DNA of 64,000 nt, from IMG/VR virus record IMGVR_UViG_3300024239_000013, positions 159,142-223,141 of that record; one strand, given 5' to 3'. The notes under the pieces were generated by a model, which saw only the letters and a program-made list of their open reading frames with translations, was not told where the DNA came from and did no database searches. The DNA is from a virus. The position numbers and the translations under genes were made by a program. This document shows positions 7,545 to 15,236 of the stretch, one piece after another (position 1 is the first letter of the stretch; every line of letters begins with the position of its first letter).

Positions 7545-8017
7545 TGGAGACGGAGGGAATCGAACCCTCGTCTTGATCAAATGTCCAATGGAATCATTCA
7601 CAGGCTTAGATAATTTTTCTAAATTAACAAAATATGAAGTTTGATGTACGTGGGAAACAAAACTTCCAAAAAACCTGGTCGGCAACTAGTTATTTTATAC
7701 AGGTCTGCCCCTGCCACCCGCACTCTTTCGCCCCCTGTATAGATCGACTACGATCAGATGCTCAAGGTCAGCCTTGACTATTAAGGGAGCCATCTGGATT
7801 TTATTTTTCGTTTTTCTGTTTCTAGGTAAACGAATAACCACATGCTTAAGCAGCTACTGTGTAACTTACTTTAGAACTAGGAGTACCAAACGAGTTGATT
7901 ACATCCCAAACATTTTTTTCGCCATTTAAAGCTTGTATAGGTTATTATAGAGTTTCCGATACTAACTCTGCCTGCATCTCAAAGAACTGAATCTGTCAAT
8001 CGAAACCGATCGTCCCC
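7545..8017 (-). ncRNA. ssrA: Transfer-messenger RNA (tmRNA)
   Basis: tmRNA frees stalled ribosomes and adds a degradation tag. The 5' end GGGGACG (from 8017) pairs with CGTCTCC before the discriminator A at 7545, and CCA is not encoded. The 5' part shows the tmRNA D-loop-like CGGTTTCGATTGACAG and the GATGCAGGCAGAG element. The 3' part has a T arm, GAGGGTTCGATTCCCTC. The tag frame resumes at GGC (7923-7921) and ends at TAA (7848-7846). It begins GEKNVWDVIN and ends KVSYTVAA, 25 residues in total. Gly-Glu at the start and Ala-Ala at the end fit Bacteroidetes tags, but these are usually about nine residues. The RNA is 473 nt, longer than the roughly 360 nt of Escherichia coli. Confidence 0.9.
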
Positions 8018-8064
8018 TTTAAATATTAAACTATCAAATATGGATTTTGTTTCAATCCTTATCC

Positions 8065-8991
8065 TTATTTATCTGAATAAAGGTTGAAATTTTTAGATAC
8101 TGAATTTACTATATCGTCTCTTAATATTAGTCTAGAAGACATTAACGATCCAAAGAATTCGTCCTCTGTCTCTTTATTTCTTGACATTTCATTCTTAAAT
8201 CCCCAAACGTGTAAAAATCCTTTCTCAGCTATTTCTTCTAAATTGGATTCTATAAAAGGAGATATCCCATTTTTAGCCCCAGTCGGTATATATTTTCCCT
8301 CAATTAAAAATTTAGCTTTTAGTTCTTTACTCTTAGCATATTCGTACAAAAATCTTTGCTCAGCTAAAAGTATATAGGCAACACCTTCGAATGACGGATT
8401 TATATCATTTATATTTCTGATGTATTCTAAAGCTGAAGCTGAATATTCCTTAGCATCGTTTATGTCTCTAAAGTAAACTATAGATGTGTTATACGCAAGA
8501 TCTCCCCAATTAATATGATATTTATTAGAAAGGTATTTTTTAGTGTCCAAATATTCAGGATTAGGATAGAACCAAAGGTCTCCTTCAGAAACTTCTTCTT
8601 TATGAGCGCAGAAAACATCACAGTCACTCAAATCTAATTTAAATCTAATTTCAGCATCTAAATCAATCATAATGAAATTTTCTTGACAGTGCTGCATAGC
8701 AAAGAATTTTCCAGCAGCCCAAAATATAGATGGATTAAATTCATTAAAAGATATTTCGTTTGGTAATATTGGGTAAACTTCATCAAAATGTTTCAGTAGA
8801 TCTATAGATTCATAGTAGTCATATGTGTCTTTATCACAATATAAAACTGGAGATAGTTTATTTATTTCTCTTGAAAAAAATGTTGTTCTTATTGTCATTG
8901 CAATTTCCCATGGTCTTTTTGATGGTCTATTTCTGCCCTGGAACTTTCTTGGTAAATGCCAATCAACATAAAGAGCTTTAGATGGATTCAT
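8065..8991 (-). CDS. Glycosyltransferase-like protein (GT-A fold)
   Basis: The 308-residue protein has an FIMIDLDAEI segment near residue 107, which has the form of the DxD motif that binds the metal and sugar nucleotide in GT-A glycosyltransferases. Further on are the features of the acceptor half: WGDLAYNTSIVYF and a late HVWGFK. There is no signal peptide or membrane segment. It might glucosylate hydroxymethylated DNA, a phage protein or a surface sugar, and the sequence does not decide. It does not look like T4 alpha- or beta-glucosyltransferase. It lies 47 bases upstream of the tmRNA 5' end on the same strand. Confidence 0.5.
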   Translation of the reverse strand: MNPSKALYVDWHLPRKFQGRNRPSKRPWEIAMTIRTTFFSREINKLSPVLYCDKDTYDYYESIDLLKHFDEVYPILPNEISFNEFNPSIFWAAGKFFAMQHCQENFIMIDLDAEIRFKLDLSDCDVFCAHKEEVSEGDLWFYPNPEYLDTKKYLSNKYHINWGDLAYNTSIVYFRDINDAKEYSASALEYIRNINDINPSFEGVAYILLAEQRFLYEYAKSKELKAKFLIEGKYIPTGAKNGISPFIESNLEEIAEKGFLHVWGFKNEMSRNKETEDEFFGSLMSSRLILRDDIVNSVSKNFNLYSDK

Positions 8992-9075
8992 TCTTATTAT
9001 TTTTTAGATAATTTCTACATATTTATAGTACATTTTTTTAAAAAAAATTCATCATTACATATAAAAATTAATAAA

Positions 9076-9108
9076 AAAACCCTCTACTAAAATATAGTAG
9101 AGGGTTTT
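9076..9108 (-). terminator. Strong intrinsic terminator
   Basis: CCCTCTACTA and TAGTAGAGGG form a 10-bp stem, extended by four A-T pairs, around AAATA, with a T tract after it on the minus strand. It ends transcripts coming from the Ro60-like gene and the noncoding stretch beside it. Confidence 0.85.
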
Positions 9109-9286
9109 ATTTTACAGGATTGTTTTTGTGTGATATGTATAATATTTCTTAATTTGCTGTAACAATCCTTTAATTTACGGAATCCTTTTTTTATATTTGA
9201 TCAATTTAAGAAATTGAACCTATGTCAGTATTAATTACTAATTTATTTTGCGGTAAAGATTCCTTTATTTATATATTATATGTTTT
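9109..9286 (-). other. Noncoding gap with imperfect repeats, possible small RNA
   Basis: No start codon for a minus-strand gene occurs in these 178 bases. On the minus strand three related units occur: AAAGGAATCTTTACCGCAAA (9266-9246), AAAGGATTCCGTAAATTA (9188-9171) and AAAGGATTGTTACAGCAAAT (9172-9151). AGGATTGTT (9116-9124) and AACAATCCT (9161-9169) can pair as a perfect 9-bp stem. The stretch lies between the end of the Ro60-like operon and a strong terminator, so it would be transcribed as a 3' RNA. Ro60-type proteins often sit beside Y-like RNAs, which makes a structured RNA worth testing. This is speculative. Confidence 0.35.
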
Positions 9287-9547
9287 TTATTCAGAAATGT
9301 TTCGATAATATTCGACATATTTATTTCTTATTTCTAAAGCTTTTCTAAAATAGCTAAAGTTTACTTTAGATGTAGAGAATATAGCATTGTGAAAATACTC
9401 TATTTCTTTATCTGTTGCTTTATTGCAGATAGTATCATATTCATTCAAAGTTACGTTATAATAATGCAATATAGCATTATCTATAGCAGCATCTATATAG
9501 TCTTCCTTTCTTAGTGATTCTTTAACCTCAGGCCTTAATTTCTTCAT
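9287..9547 (-). CDS. Hypothetical protein, 86 aa
   Basis: A small, mostly helical protein that begins MKKLRPEVKESLRKEDYIDA and has many Tyr and Asn residues. No family was recognised. Its start overlaps the end of the Ro60-like gene by 20 bases, which points to translational coupling and a linked role. It is the last gene before the noncoding stretch and terminator. Confidence 0.6.
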   Translation of the reverse strand: MKKLRPEVKESLRKEDYIDAAIDNAILHYYNVTLNEYDTICNKATDKEIEYFHNAIFSTSKVNFSYFRKALEIRNKYVEYYRNISE

Positions 9548-10949
9548 ATCTTGGAGAGTTTATTATTTCATACATAATACTCAAAGGTGTTATTTCTTTA
9601 CCTCCTAATACAGATTTCATAATAGATGGGGAAAAACCAGATATTAAAGCGGTTCCAAGTTCATTAAATCTAACAGGAACGTTTCCTTCCCTACTTCTAA
9701 CATTCCAAAATATGATGGAAGGAAGCTTATATCCGCTTTCCTCGTATTTAGACCTAATCATCTCCATAGCAGAAAGACTTTTACCTTTAGATATTGCAAT
9801 GTCAAATTCCATATCCGAAACGATAAGAATTTTAGAAGGCATAGCTTCATCAGGAACTTCATTTTTATTAGCTTGATCTAATATAACTGTAAAAACTTTC
9901 TCTAAGTTAGTATTCATACCCCACTCAGAATAGATCATCTGTTCATACCTTTCTTTTAAAGAACCTGAAACTTTTTCCAATTTAGGACTTTCAGAAAAAG
10001 TGATAAAACAATCTTTGAATGGTCCATTATTTCTTTCAGAGATATAAAGACCTAAAGAAACCGCAACGTCCATGCACGTTAAATTACCACTTCCATTAAT
10101 CTTAGCTTCCATTGAACCCGAAACATCTACTAAAGGAAGTATCATATCATTAGATCCCTCTAAATAATTAGGAAGTGATTTCCATTGTTCATTAGCTACC
10201 TCGAATACACCTTTACTTAATGATTTTATAACATCATATGGGTACACTGCACCAGCATTAATCTTAACAGTTCTTTCCTCTGGTGATTTTGTTAACTCAG
10301 CAATATATTCATCATACCTTTCACTATCATTTTTCTTAAAAGAAGCTTGATATCTAGCAGCTGCGACTGAAGGTATCTTAGAATATTCTATTTCGTTGAA
10401 TTTTTTAGAACACATTTTTTGTTCAACAACTTCGGTATTTTCTACTAGAAGTTTTCTATATTCTTTTGGAGTTAATTTTAAATGTTTTCTTAATGAATTT
10501 GCAACCTTTCCTTTTCTTGGCATCCATTTAGCACAAAGTTTATTTCCCGAATAAAGAGCATCTTTAATTAAGTCGAATGCCTTAACTTCAACTTTTGTTC
10601 CTTCGAAATTAAGTAAATCGTCCCATCTACCATATTCAGGAATGAATTTTAGATTCTTAGATATTGTAACCGGATGATTATCTGCAAGATAAGAAGTGCA
10701 TAATCTAAAAACTCTTCTTTCTCCAGCACCTTCTCTTATATCTCTAGCCCAGAACAATATCTTAAGTGCCTCTTCCGGAGATTCATTGAATGCTAAAGAG
10801 AATTCTCTAACTACTGAACTCTCGTCACTAGATCTCATAGAACCGATAGAGAAGAAAAGATCTACTACTCTCTTAAGCGATGATGAGTTTGTCACCATAC
10901 CATTTAAAGTTAAAGAGTTTTTTTGCTGTAAAGAAGAAATTAAATCCAT
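9528..10949 (-). CDS. DUF2828 / Ro60-like protein with vWA domain
   Basis: The 473-residue protein starts with a helical repeat region that shows FWARDIREGAGERRVFR near residue 66, a signature of the DUF2828 family, which is related to the RNA-binding TROVE (Ro60) domain. From about residue 270 there is a von Willebrand A domain with the metal-ion adhesion motif DVSGSM (275-280) and a later VSDMEFD strand. Ro60-like proteins bind misfolded and Y-type RNAs and take part in RNA quality control. Here the role is unknown. It is preceded by a TATAAATA-like leader and overlaps the 86-residue gene. The family call is strong; RNA binding is inferred. Confidence 0.75.
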   Translation of the reverse strand: MDLISSLQQKNSLTLNGMVTNSSSLKRVVDLFFSIGSMRSSDESSVVREFSLAFNESPEEALKILFWARDIREGAGERRVFRLCTSYLADNHPVTISKNLKFIPEYGRWDDLLNFEGTKVEVKAFDLIKDALYSGNKLCAKWMPRKGKVANSLRKHLKLTPKEYRKLLVENTEVVEQKMCSKKFNEIEYSKIPSVAAARYQASFKKNDSERYDEYIAELTKSPEERTVKINAGAVYPYDVIKSLSKGVFEVANEQWKSLPNYLEGSNDMILPLVDVSGSMEAKINGSGNLTCMDVAVSLGLYISERNNGPFKDCFITFSESPKLEKVSGSLKERYEQMIYSEWGMNTNLEKVFTVILDQANKNEVPDEAMPSKILIVSDMEFDIAISKGKSLSAMEMIRSKYEESGYKLPSIIFWNVRSREGNVPVRFNELGTALISGFSPSIMKSVLGGKEITPLSIMYEIINSPRYEEIKA

Positions 10950-11018
10950 AAAATAATTAGAAATTTAATATTTATAGAAAAAATTGAAAAAAAGTTCCAA
11001 AAAAAATATTAAAAAAAA

Positions 11019-11333
11019 CTAATACTGGAATCTTTGGACTTGGTCTATACCATTTTGGACTATTTCTGGTCCAGGTGCCATTATAACTGAAAGTCCATCA
11101 GAAAGCTCATATAGATCTTTTAAATATTCCTCTATTGAACTAATTTTATTCTTATCGATATTAAGTTTAATCAAAATATCATTCACAATATTTTTCAATT
11201 CAGTATTGAAGTTTTCGGTATCGTGAAAATTAAAATACTTTTCATATTTTTTAACTAAATCAATAATCTCTGATTTTTCAACATCAGTTAAATTATCTGC
11301 GGAATATGATTCAAATTCTAATATTTTTTTCAT
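11019..11333 (-). CDS. Small protein with N-terminal LEFESYS motif
   Basis: The 104-residue product starts MKKILEFESYSADNL. Nearly the same opening, MKHLLEFESYS, begins the unrelated 182-residue protein at 24166-24714, so the segment looks like a transferable tag. The rest is acidic and helical and has no recognised family. The start is only 39 bases from the start of the divergent plus-strand gene at 11373, so both promoters lie in a very small space. Confidence 0.6.
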   Translation of the reverse strand: MKKILEFESYSADNLTDVEKSEIIDLVKKYEKYFNFHDTENFNTELKNIVNDILIKLNIDKNKISSIEEYLKDLYELSDGLSVIMAPGPEIVQNGIDQVQRFQY

Positions 11334-11335
11334 AA

Positions 11336-11343
11336 GATATATA
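11336..11343 (+). promoter_or_regulatory. Candidate GATATATA promoter box, plus strand
   Basis: This octamer is on the plus strand, 29 bases before the plus-strand ATG at 11373. That the box changes strand together with the gene supports a promoter role. Confidence 0.4.
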
Positions 11344-11372
11344 TTTCAATAACTTTTAAATTTTTTTAATGT

Positions 11373-11717
11373 ATGAAAAACATTTACGAGAATGATGAAT
11401 TAGGACATTCTGAAAATCAATTAATTGACGACGGTGCTAGAGAAGAAGGTTCTGCATCTTGGGACGGAGAAGAAGAATCTATAGAGGATTTTAGCTCCGA
11501 AGAAGGTATTGATAATAATCAATTAGAAGAAACCCCAGATTCCGATAATCTTCCAGATCAAGAAGAAGAAAATGCTGATGTTTCCTTTGTAGAAGATGAG
11601 GATGTGGATGAGGATGATTACGAGGACTCAGACGAAGAAGAAAGTAAAAATACCCTACCGGATAATTCCAGAAGGGTACTTAGCTATTCAGATTATATTT
11701 CTTCTCTTAATCAGTAG
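11373..11717 (+). CDS. Highly acidic protein with C-terminal SYSDYISSL motif
   Basis: This is one of only four plus-strand genes. The 114-residue product is dominated by Asp, Glu and Ser and looks disordered (EDEDVDEDDYEDSDEEE). The only hydrophobic part is the very end, RRVLSYSDYISSLNQ, preceded by basic residues. This resembles the C-terminus of the protein at 39082-39537 and the N-terminal head-targeting-like motifs elsewhere in the window. Highly acidic small proteins are known in T4 prohead cores, so a head-interior role is possible. Its end overlaps the end of the convergent minus-strand gene by 11 bases. The strong amino-acid bias argues that it is a real gene. Confidence 0.65.
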   Translation: MKNIYENDELGHSENQLIDDGAREEGSASWDGEEESIEDFSSEEGIDNNQLEETPDSDNLPDQEEENADVSFVEDEDVDEDDYEDSDEEESKNTLPDNSRRVLSYSDYISSLNQ

Positions 11718-11958
11718 TAGTTTTACCTAGATTTTTTCTAATCAATTTTCTTACATAGTGAGAAACAGAAACTGGTGCTTCACCTTTAGCAAGAGCCTCT
11801 TTAGAGATTTTTCTACCTAAGTCGGTTAAATCTTCCTTAGATAGAAGCACCTGTATTTTTTCAGTTTTTTCAGATTGTTCAGACTCTGATATAGGATTCT
11901 CTTGATCTTCAAAAGAATCAGATCCTATAACTTGGTTGAATGTTTTTAAGTTGTCCAT
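11707..11958 (-). CDS. Small ribbon-helix-helix-like protein
   Basis: From ATG at 11958 the product has 83 residues; a TTG at 11979 would extend it into the upstream gene. The first part (MDNLKTFNQVIGSDSFEDQ) is acidic and resembles the short F-containing N-termini found on other proteins here. The C-terminal half, VLLSKEDLTDLGRKI then SVSHYVRKLIRKNL, looks like a ribbon-helix-helix DNA-binding fold, which is common in small repressors. It follows the ATP-grasp gene by 10 bases and overlaps the acidic plus-strand gene at its end. Confidence 0.55.
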   Translation of the reverse strand: MDNLKTFNQVIGSDSFEDQENPISESEQSEKTEKIQVLLSKEDLTDLGRKISKEALAKGEAPVSVSHYVRKLIRKNLGKTTTD

Positions 11959-11968
11959 ATTTTTTATA

Positions 11969-13426
11969 TTATTTTTCAAATTCTATTCCTGCATGAGGTT
12001 CACCTTTAGCTTTAGCTACCTGGTATTTATTTGTTGGCTCCTCACTTATAACAAAAGCTTTATGTGGATTAACTATTAAACCTGCTTTTCTCATAAAAGC
12101 TCTGTTTGCTAAGAATGGTGTACTTTTATCTGTTCTGTCATTCGGAGAAACCCTAACTTTGGGTATGGTTACACCATCTATAGTAACATTCAATTCTATC
12201 ATTGGCCTTGTGTGAATGTGTTTACCTACTTCTGCATCAGAATAACCAACTATATCATTTACAAATTTTTTATCCCCAACCCTCCATATCAGTTTATTTC
12301 CTTTTTCTTCTACCTCGTCTGCATGAATAGTGCAAGATTTTGCACCATTACCAGTATCAAATTTAGCTACCATCTTACCAATTCCAGGAAGACTTATACT
12401 TTCTAGGTATCCTATTTCTAGAGATGAATAAGCCCAATTTTCTTTGTCTAAGATATAATCTAATACATCATCAACTATCGGTTTACCTATTGCTTTAGAT
12501 ATACCTTCAGTTCCTGGAGAAGAGTTGACTTCTAGAATATATGGTTTTTTGGTTTTTTCGTCAATCATTATATCAACCCCACACCAGTGACATCCAACTG
12601 CGTTAGCTGCTTTACAAGCTATATCAACTAGTTCTTCTGGAATTTCAAAATTAGAAACCTTTCCACCTAAAGAATAGTTTGTTCTGAAGTCTTTTTCCAC
12701 CGCTTCTCTTTTCATAGAACCTAGTATTATGCAATTGTCATCAGATTGTTTAAGCGGGTCAAATTTCTTAACTATAACTTGTATTCTAAGATCAGATTTT
12801 GAATTGATTTTTTCTTGTATTAATATCTCGTTAGTTTCGTCCAGTTTTCTGATTGTTTGATAAACTGATTTTAGAGATGCGTAAGAATCAACTATAGAAA
12901 CTCCAATTCCTTGTGTTCCTGAAAGAAGTTTCATAATGATAGGGAATTTTCCTCCTACTGCTTCTAGTGCCTTATCTAGATAATCCTCATTAGGGACTAA
13001 TGAATATTTAGGAACAGGTAGACCATTTTCTTCCATTATCTGAGAAGTTATAAATTTATTTTCACAAACTTCCATGGATTCTAACGTATTTACAGTGAAG
13101 TATCTAGCTTCTTCTAGAGAAAGCAAGATCTGTTTAGTGTGAGAATTTTCTAAAACTCCTCTTCTTGGAACTATTACTGTTGAATTAGGTTCTATTAGAA
13201 TCTGCTCTTCTTCAGTTTTTATGAGGTGTCCATTATAAACCTTTTCTAATGTTGCATCATTAACATCTACAATGTGACATTCTACTCCTCTTTTTTTACA
13301 CTCTTCCATAAAAGAGGCAGACGTTTTACTCCCCTTAACATTTCCTGTTAATACTATAACCTTGGTAGTTTCAGATTTAGCTTCGTTTAAAAAGGAGAAA
13401 AAATTAAGTATCTTCTTATTTGACAT
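11969..13426 (-). CDS. RimK-like ATP-grasp ligase fused to aspartic-protease-like domain
   Basis: The 485-residue protein has three parts. Residues 1-16 (MSNKKILNFFSFLNEAKS) resemble a T4 capsid-targeting sequence with an L-N-E site. Residues up to about 330 form a RimK-type ATP-grasp ligase: PVPKYSLV, IMKLLSGTQGIGVSIV and ILEVNSSPGTEGI provide nucleotide and metal binding. Such enzymes add amino acids to proteins or small molecules. The last 150 residues match the RimK-associated protease-like domain (PF05618 type), with KFDTGNGAKSCTIHA carrying Asp-Thr-Gly. In bacteria this domain is usually a separate gene or linked to RimK. ATG at 13426 was chosen over TTG three bases upstream. The substrate is unknown. 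Confidence 0.8.
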   Translation of the reverse strand: MSNKKILNFFSFLNEAKSETTKVIVLTGNVKGSKTSASFMEECKKRGVECHIVDVNDATLEKVYNGHLIKTEEEQILIEPNSTVIVPRRGVLENSHTKQILLSLEEARYFTVNTLESMEVCENKFITSQIMEENGLPVPKYSLVPNEDYLDKALEAVGGKFPIIMKLLSGTQGIGVSIVDSYASLKSVYQTIRKLDETNEILIQEKINSKSDLRIQVIVKKFDPLKQSDDNCIILGSMKREAVEKDFRTNYSLGGKVSNFEIPEELVDIACKAANAVGCHWCGVDIMIDEKTKKPYILEVNSSPGTEGISKAIGKPIVDDVLDYILDKENWAYSSLEIGYLESISLPGIGKMVAKFDTGNGAKSCTIHADEVEEKGNKLIWRVGDKKFVNDIVGYSDAEVGKHIHTRPMIELNVTIDGVTIPKVRVSPNDRTDKSTPFLANRAFMRKAGLIVNPHKAFVISEEPTNKYQVAKAKGEPHAGIEFEK

Positions 13427-13451
13427 CAAATTTCTTATTATTTTATCAGTG

Positions 13452-13459
13452 TATATATC
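13452..13459 (-). promoter_or_regulatory. Candidate GATATATA promoter box
   Basis: The minus strand reads TTGATATATACACTG 25 bases before the ATG of the ATP-grasp gene, inside the 66-base gap upstream of it. It is one of the recurrent boxes. Confidence 0.4.
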
Positions 13460-13492
13460 AATATCGCTTTAAGTGTTTGTGTGAAATTAATA

Positions 13493-13801
13493 TTAAATAT
13501 ACCCAATAATAGAACCACCAGATAGTATTCTTTTAAGAATTAAAGCATTCTTTATTGACACCAAATCGTATACAATAGCATCTTCTTCCTCTAATATAAA
13601 GAAATCTATTAGATCGTCTAATTTCATCGACTTAATGTCATACGGTAAATCTGATTTTATATAACTGCATCGATCATTCAGGATGTAATCTGCTTCCTCT
13701 ATCATTAATAGAGAATATTCCCTATATTCATCAAAAGAGTTTAAAGCAAAATTTATAATAGGGCTAATAGTCACTGGATTATTTTCTATTAATAACTTCA
13801 T
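13493..13801 (-). CDS. Hypothetical acidic protein, 102 aa
   Basis: The product begins MKLLIENNPVTISPIINFAL and is rich in Asp, Glu and Ile. No family was recognised. It overlaps the end of the 66-residue gene by 23 bases and is followed by a 66-base gap, so it is the last gene of the cluster that starts with the polymerase fragment. Confidence 0.55.
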   Translation of the reverse strand: MKLLIENNPVTISPIINFALNSFDEYREYSLLMIEEADYILNDRCSYIKSDLPYDIKSMKLDDLIDFFILEEEDAIVYDLVSIKNALILKRILSGGSIIGYI

Positions 13802-13979
13802 TTTTTATTTCTCTTATTTTTAAGTATAATGATGTTATGTATTCCACAGATTCATAGGAACCTGATAGTGAATCTGACTTACCTATCACATCATTTAAAA
13901 ATTCTTCGTCACTTTTGTATTTTTTTCTTCTCTCTAGAAGAACTTTCAATTCCGGTAAATATCTATTATTAAATCCCAT
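13779..13979 (-). CDS. Hypothetical protein, 66 aa
   Basis: A small charged helical protein that starts MGFNNRYLPELKVLLERRKK. Its ATG overlaps the stop of the polymerase C-terminal gene (TAATG), so it is translationally coupled to that gene. No family was recognised. A role linked to the polymerase is possible only by position. Confidence 0.55.
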   Translation of the reverse strand: MGFNNRYLPELKVLLERRKKYKSDEEFLNDVIGKSDSLSGSYESVEYITSLYLKIREIKNEVINRK

Positions 13980-15127
13980 TAGAATAAAGCATTAATCATG
14001 AAAAGATTTGGACTTATTTTATTATATCCCATAACTTCAATAAATCTATTAATAGGATCCAAAATAGTCTTTGTGAATTGTTCATCATAATCTATAGGAG
14101 GAGCAAACTCATATGGGAATGTTCCTTGTGGATATGCAAATACATTATTATCAGTAGCTGATTTGACCTTAACAAAATAATAATTAACCTTCTCCCCGCT
14201 TCTAATTAAAGAATACTTACTCTTATATTTAGAAGAGTTCAATAGATAGTTGTGATACCCCGATGCTCTAACATGTATTGGGCAAGCTTTTGCAACCTCA
14301 AATCCTGTAGTATCATTTAATATGAATTTTTCGTAATTATTGATATTAACAGAAGCTGATATATTTTTAGGTTCTTGTACCTTGAATTCTTTTTTAATTG
14401 TCTTTAGCTCTCTAACAAATTCCCTGATATCAAAATTTCTACCTTTTGAGAAGATAAACTTTGTTAAATAAACTAGTTTTTCTCTAACAAAAGGTGGAGT
14501 ACCTCCTTTTATCATTTCAACTCCAGTAAACTTTAACTGAGAAAGAGGTTCTGTATGTATACCGGAATCGTAAGATAAATTGGCAACGTATTTCTTTTTA
14601 CCCAGGAATATTGCATTAAATGACAAAGTCTCTAATTCGAAATCTTGGTAATTGTCAGTGTTCCATTTCTTGGAATATATTTCGAAGCATTTCTTTAGAT
14701 ATTCATTGAGTCTATATTTATTAATATCTAGGATTAAATCTTTTGCTTCCCCTGGATAGTCACAAGAATCTACAACTTCCTGGAATGTAACATAATTAGA
14801 ATCCGTATCTCCATAGATAACTAAAGGATTATTAACCTTTTTGACTTTAGTGATACCTAGCTTTTCGTGTAATTCTGTATCAAGATGCCAATGGTCATGG
14901 AAATACTTATGTAATATTTTTTCTGAGTATTTTATAAGGTCTTGACCCTGGAGTGTAACTGCTTCAGCAACGTCGGGATTGAAACATACAAACCAGTTAT
15001 TACCAATCGCACCATAGATAGAGTTCATAGTTAATTTTATAGCTTGCTCCTCGTTTTTAAGCTCGTTTTTCAGTGAAGTAAGCTGCTCTATCTTATTCTC
15101 AATCTCTATTCTTTCTTCTTCTGTCAT
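13979..15127 (-). CDS. 43B: DNA polymerase family B, C-terminal part (split gene)
   Basis: This 382-residue protein is the C-terminal half of a T4 gp43-type replicative polymerase. It starts with about 30 residues of charged helix (EIENKIEQLTSLKNELKNEE), then shows motif B KLTMNSIYGAIGNN, motif C YGDTDSNYV and the KKKYVANL segment of the thumb/palm. Exonuclease and motif A are missing; they are in the separate gene at 32090-33496. The break falls at the fingers, where the intact protein has two antiparallel helices, so the two products could reassemble there. T4-like phages of Aeromonas also have split gene 43. The ATG at 15127 is preceded by a leader facing a divergent homing endonuclease gene. 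No intein motif is present. Confidence 0.9.
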   Translation of the reverse strand: MTEEERIEIENKIEQLTSLKNELKNEEQAIKLTMNSIYGAIGNNWFVCFNPDVAEAVTLQGQDLIKYSEKILHKYFHDHWHLDTELHEKLGITKVKKVNNPLVIYGDTDSNYVTFQEVVDSCDYPGEAKDLILDINKYRLNEYLKKCFEIYSKKWNTDNYQDFELETLSFNAIFLGKKKYVANLSYDSGIHTEPLSQLKFTGVEMIKGGTPPFVREKLVYLTKFIFSKGRNFDIREFVRELKTIKKEFKVQEPKNISASVNINNYEKFILNDTTGFEVAKACPIHVRASGYHNYLLNSSKYKSKYSLIRSGEKVNYYFVKVKSATDNNVFAYPQGTFPYEFAPPIDYDEQFTKTILDPINRFIEVMGYNKISPNLFMINALF

Positions 15128-15236
15128 GTTAATTAGAAATTATGTAATTTATATGAAGTAAAAAATATTTGTTCCGAAATTTTTATATATTTTCCAACTA
15201 TATATATGGTGTTATTAACTACGAAAATATACTTAA

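Noticed and set aside
7500-7685. Minus-strand ORF of 61 codons inside the tmRNA region
   Set aside because: It lies within the 3' part of the tmRNA and follows its structure; not a gene.
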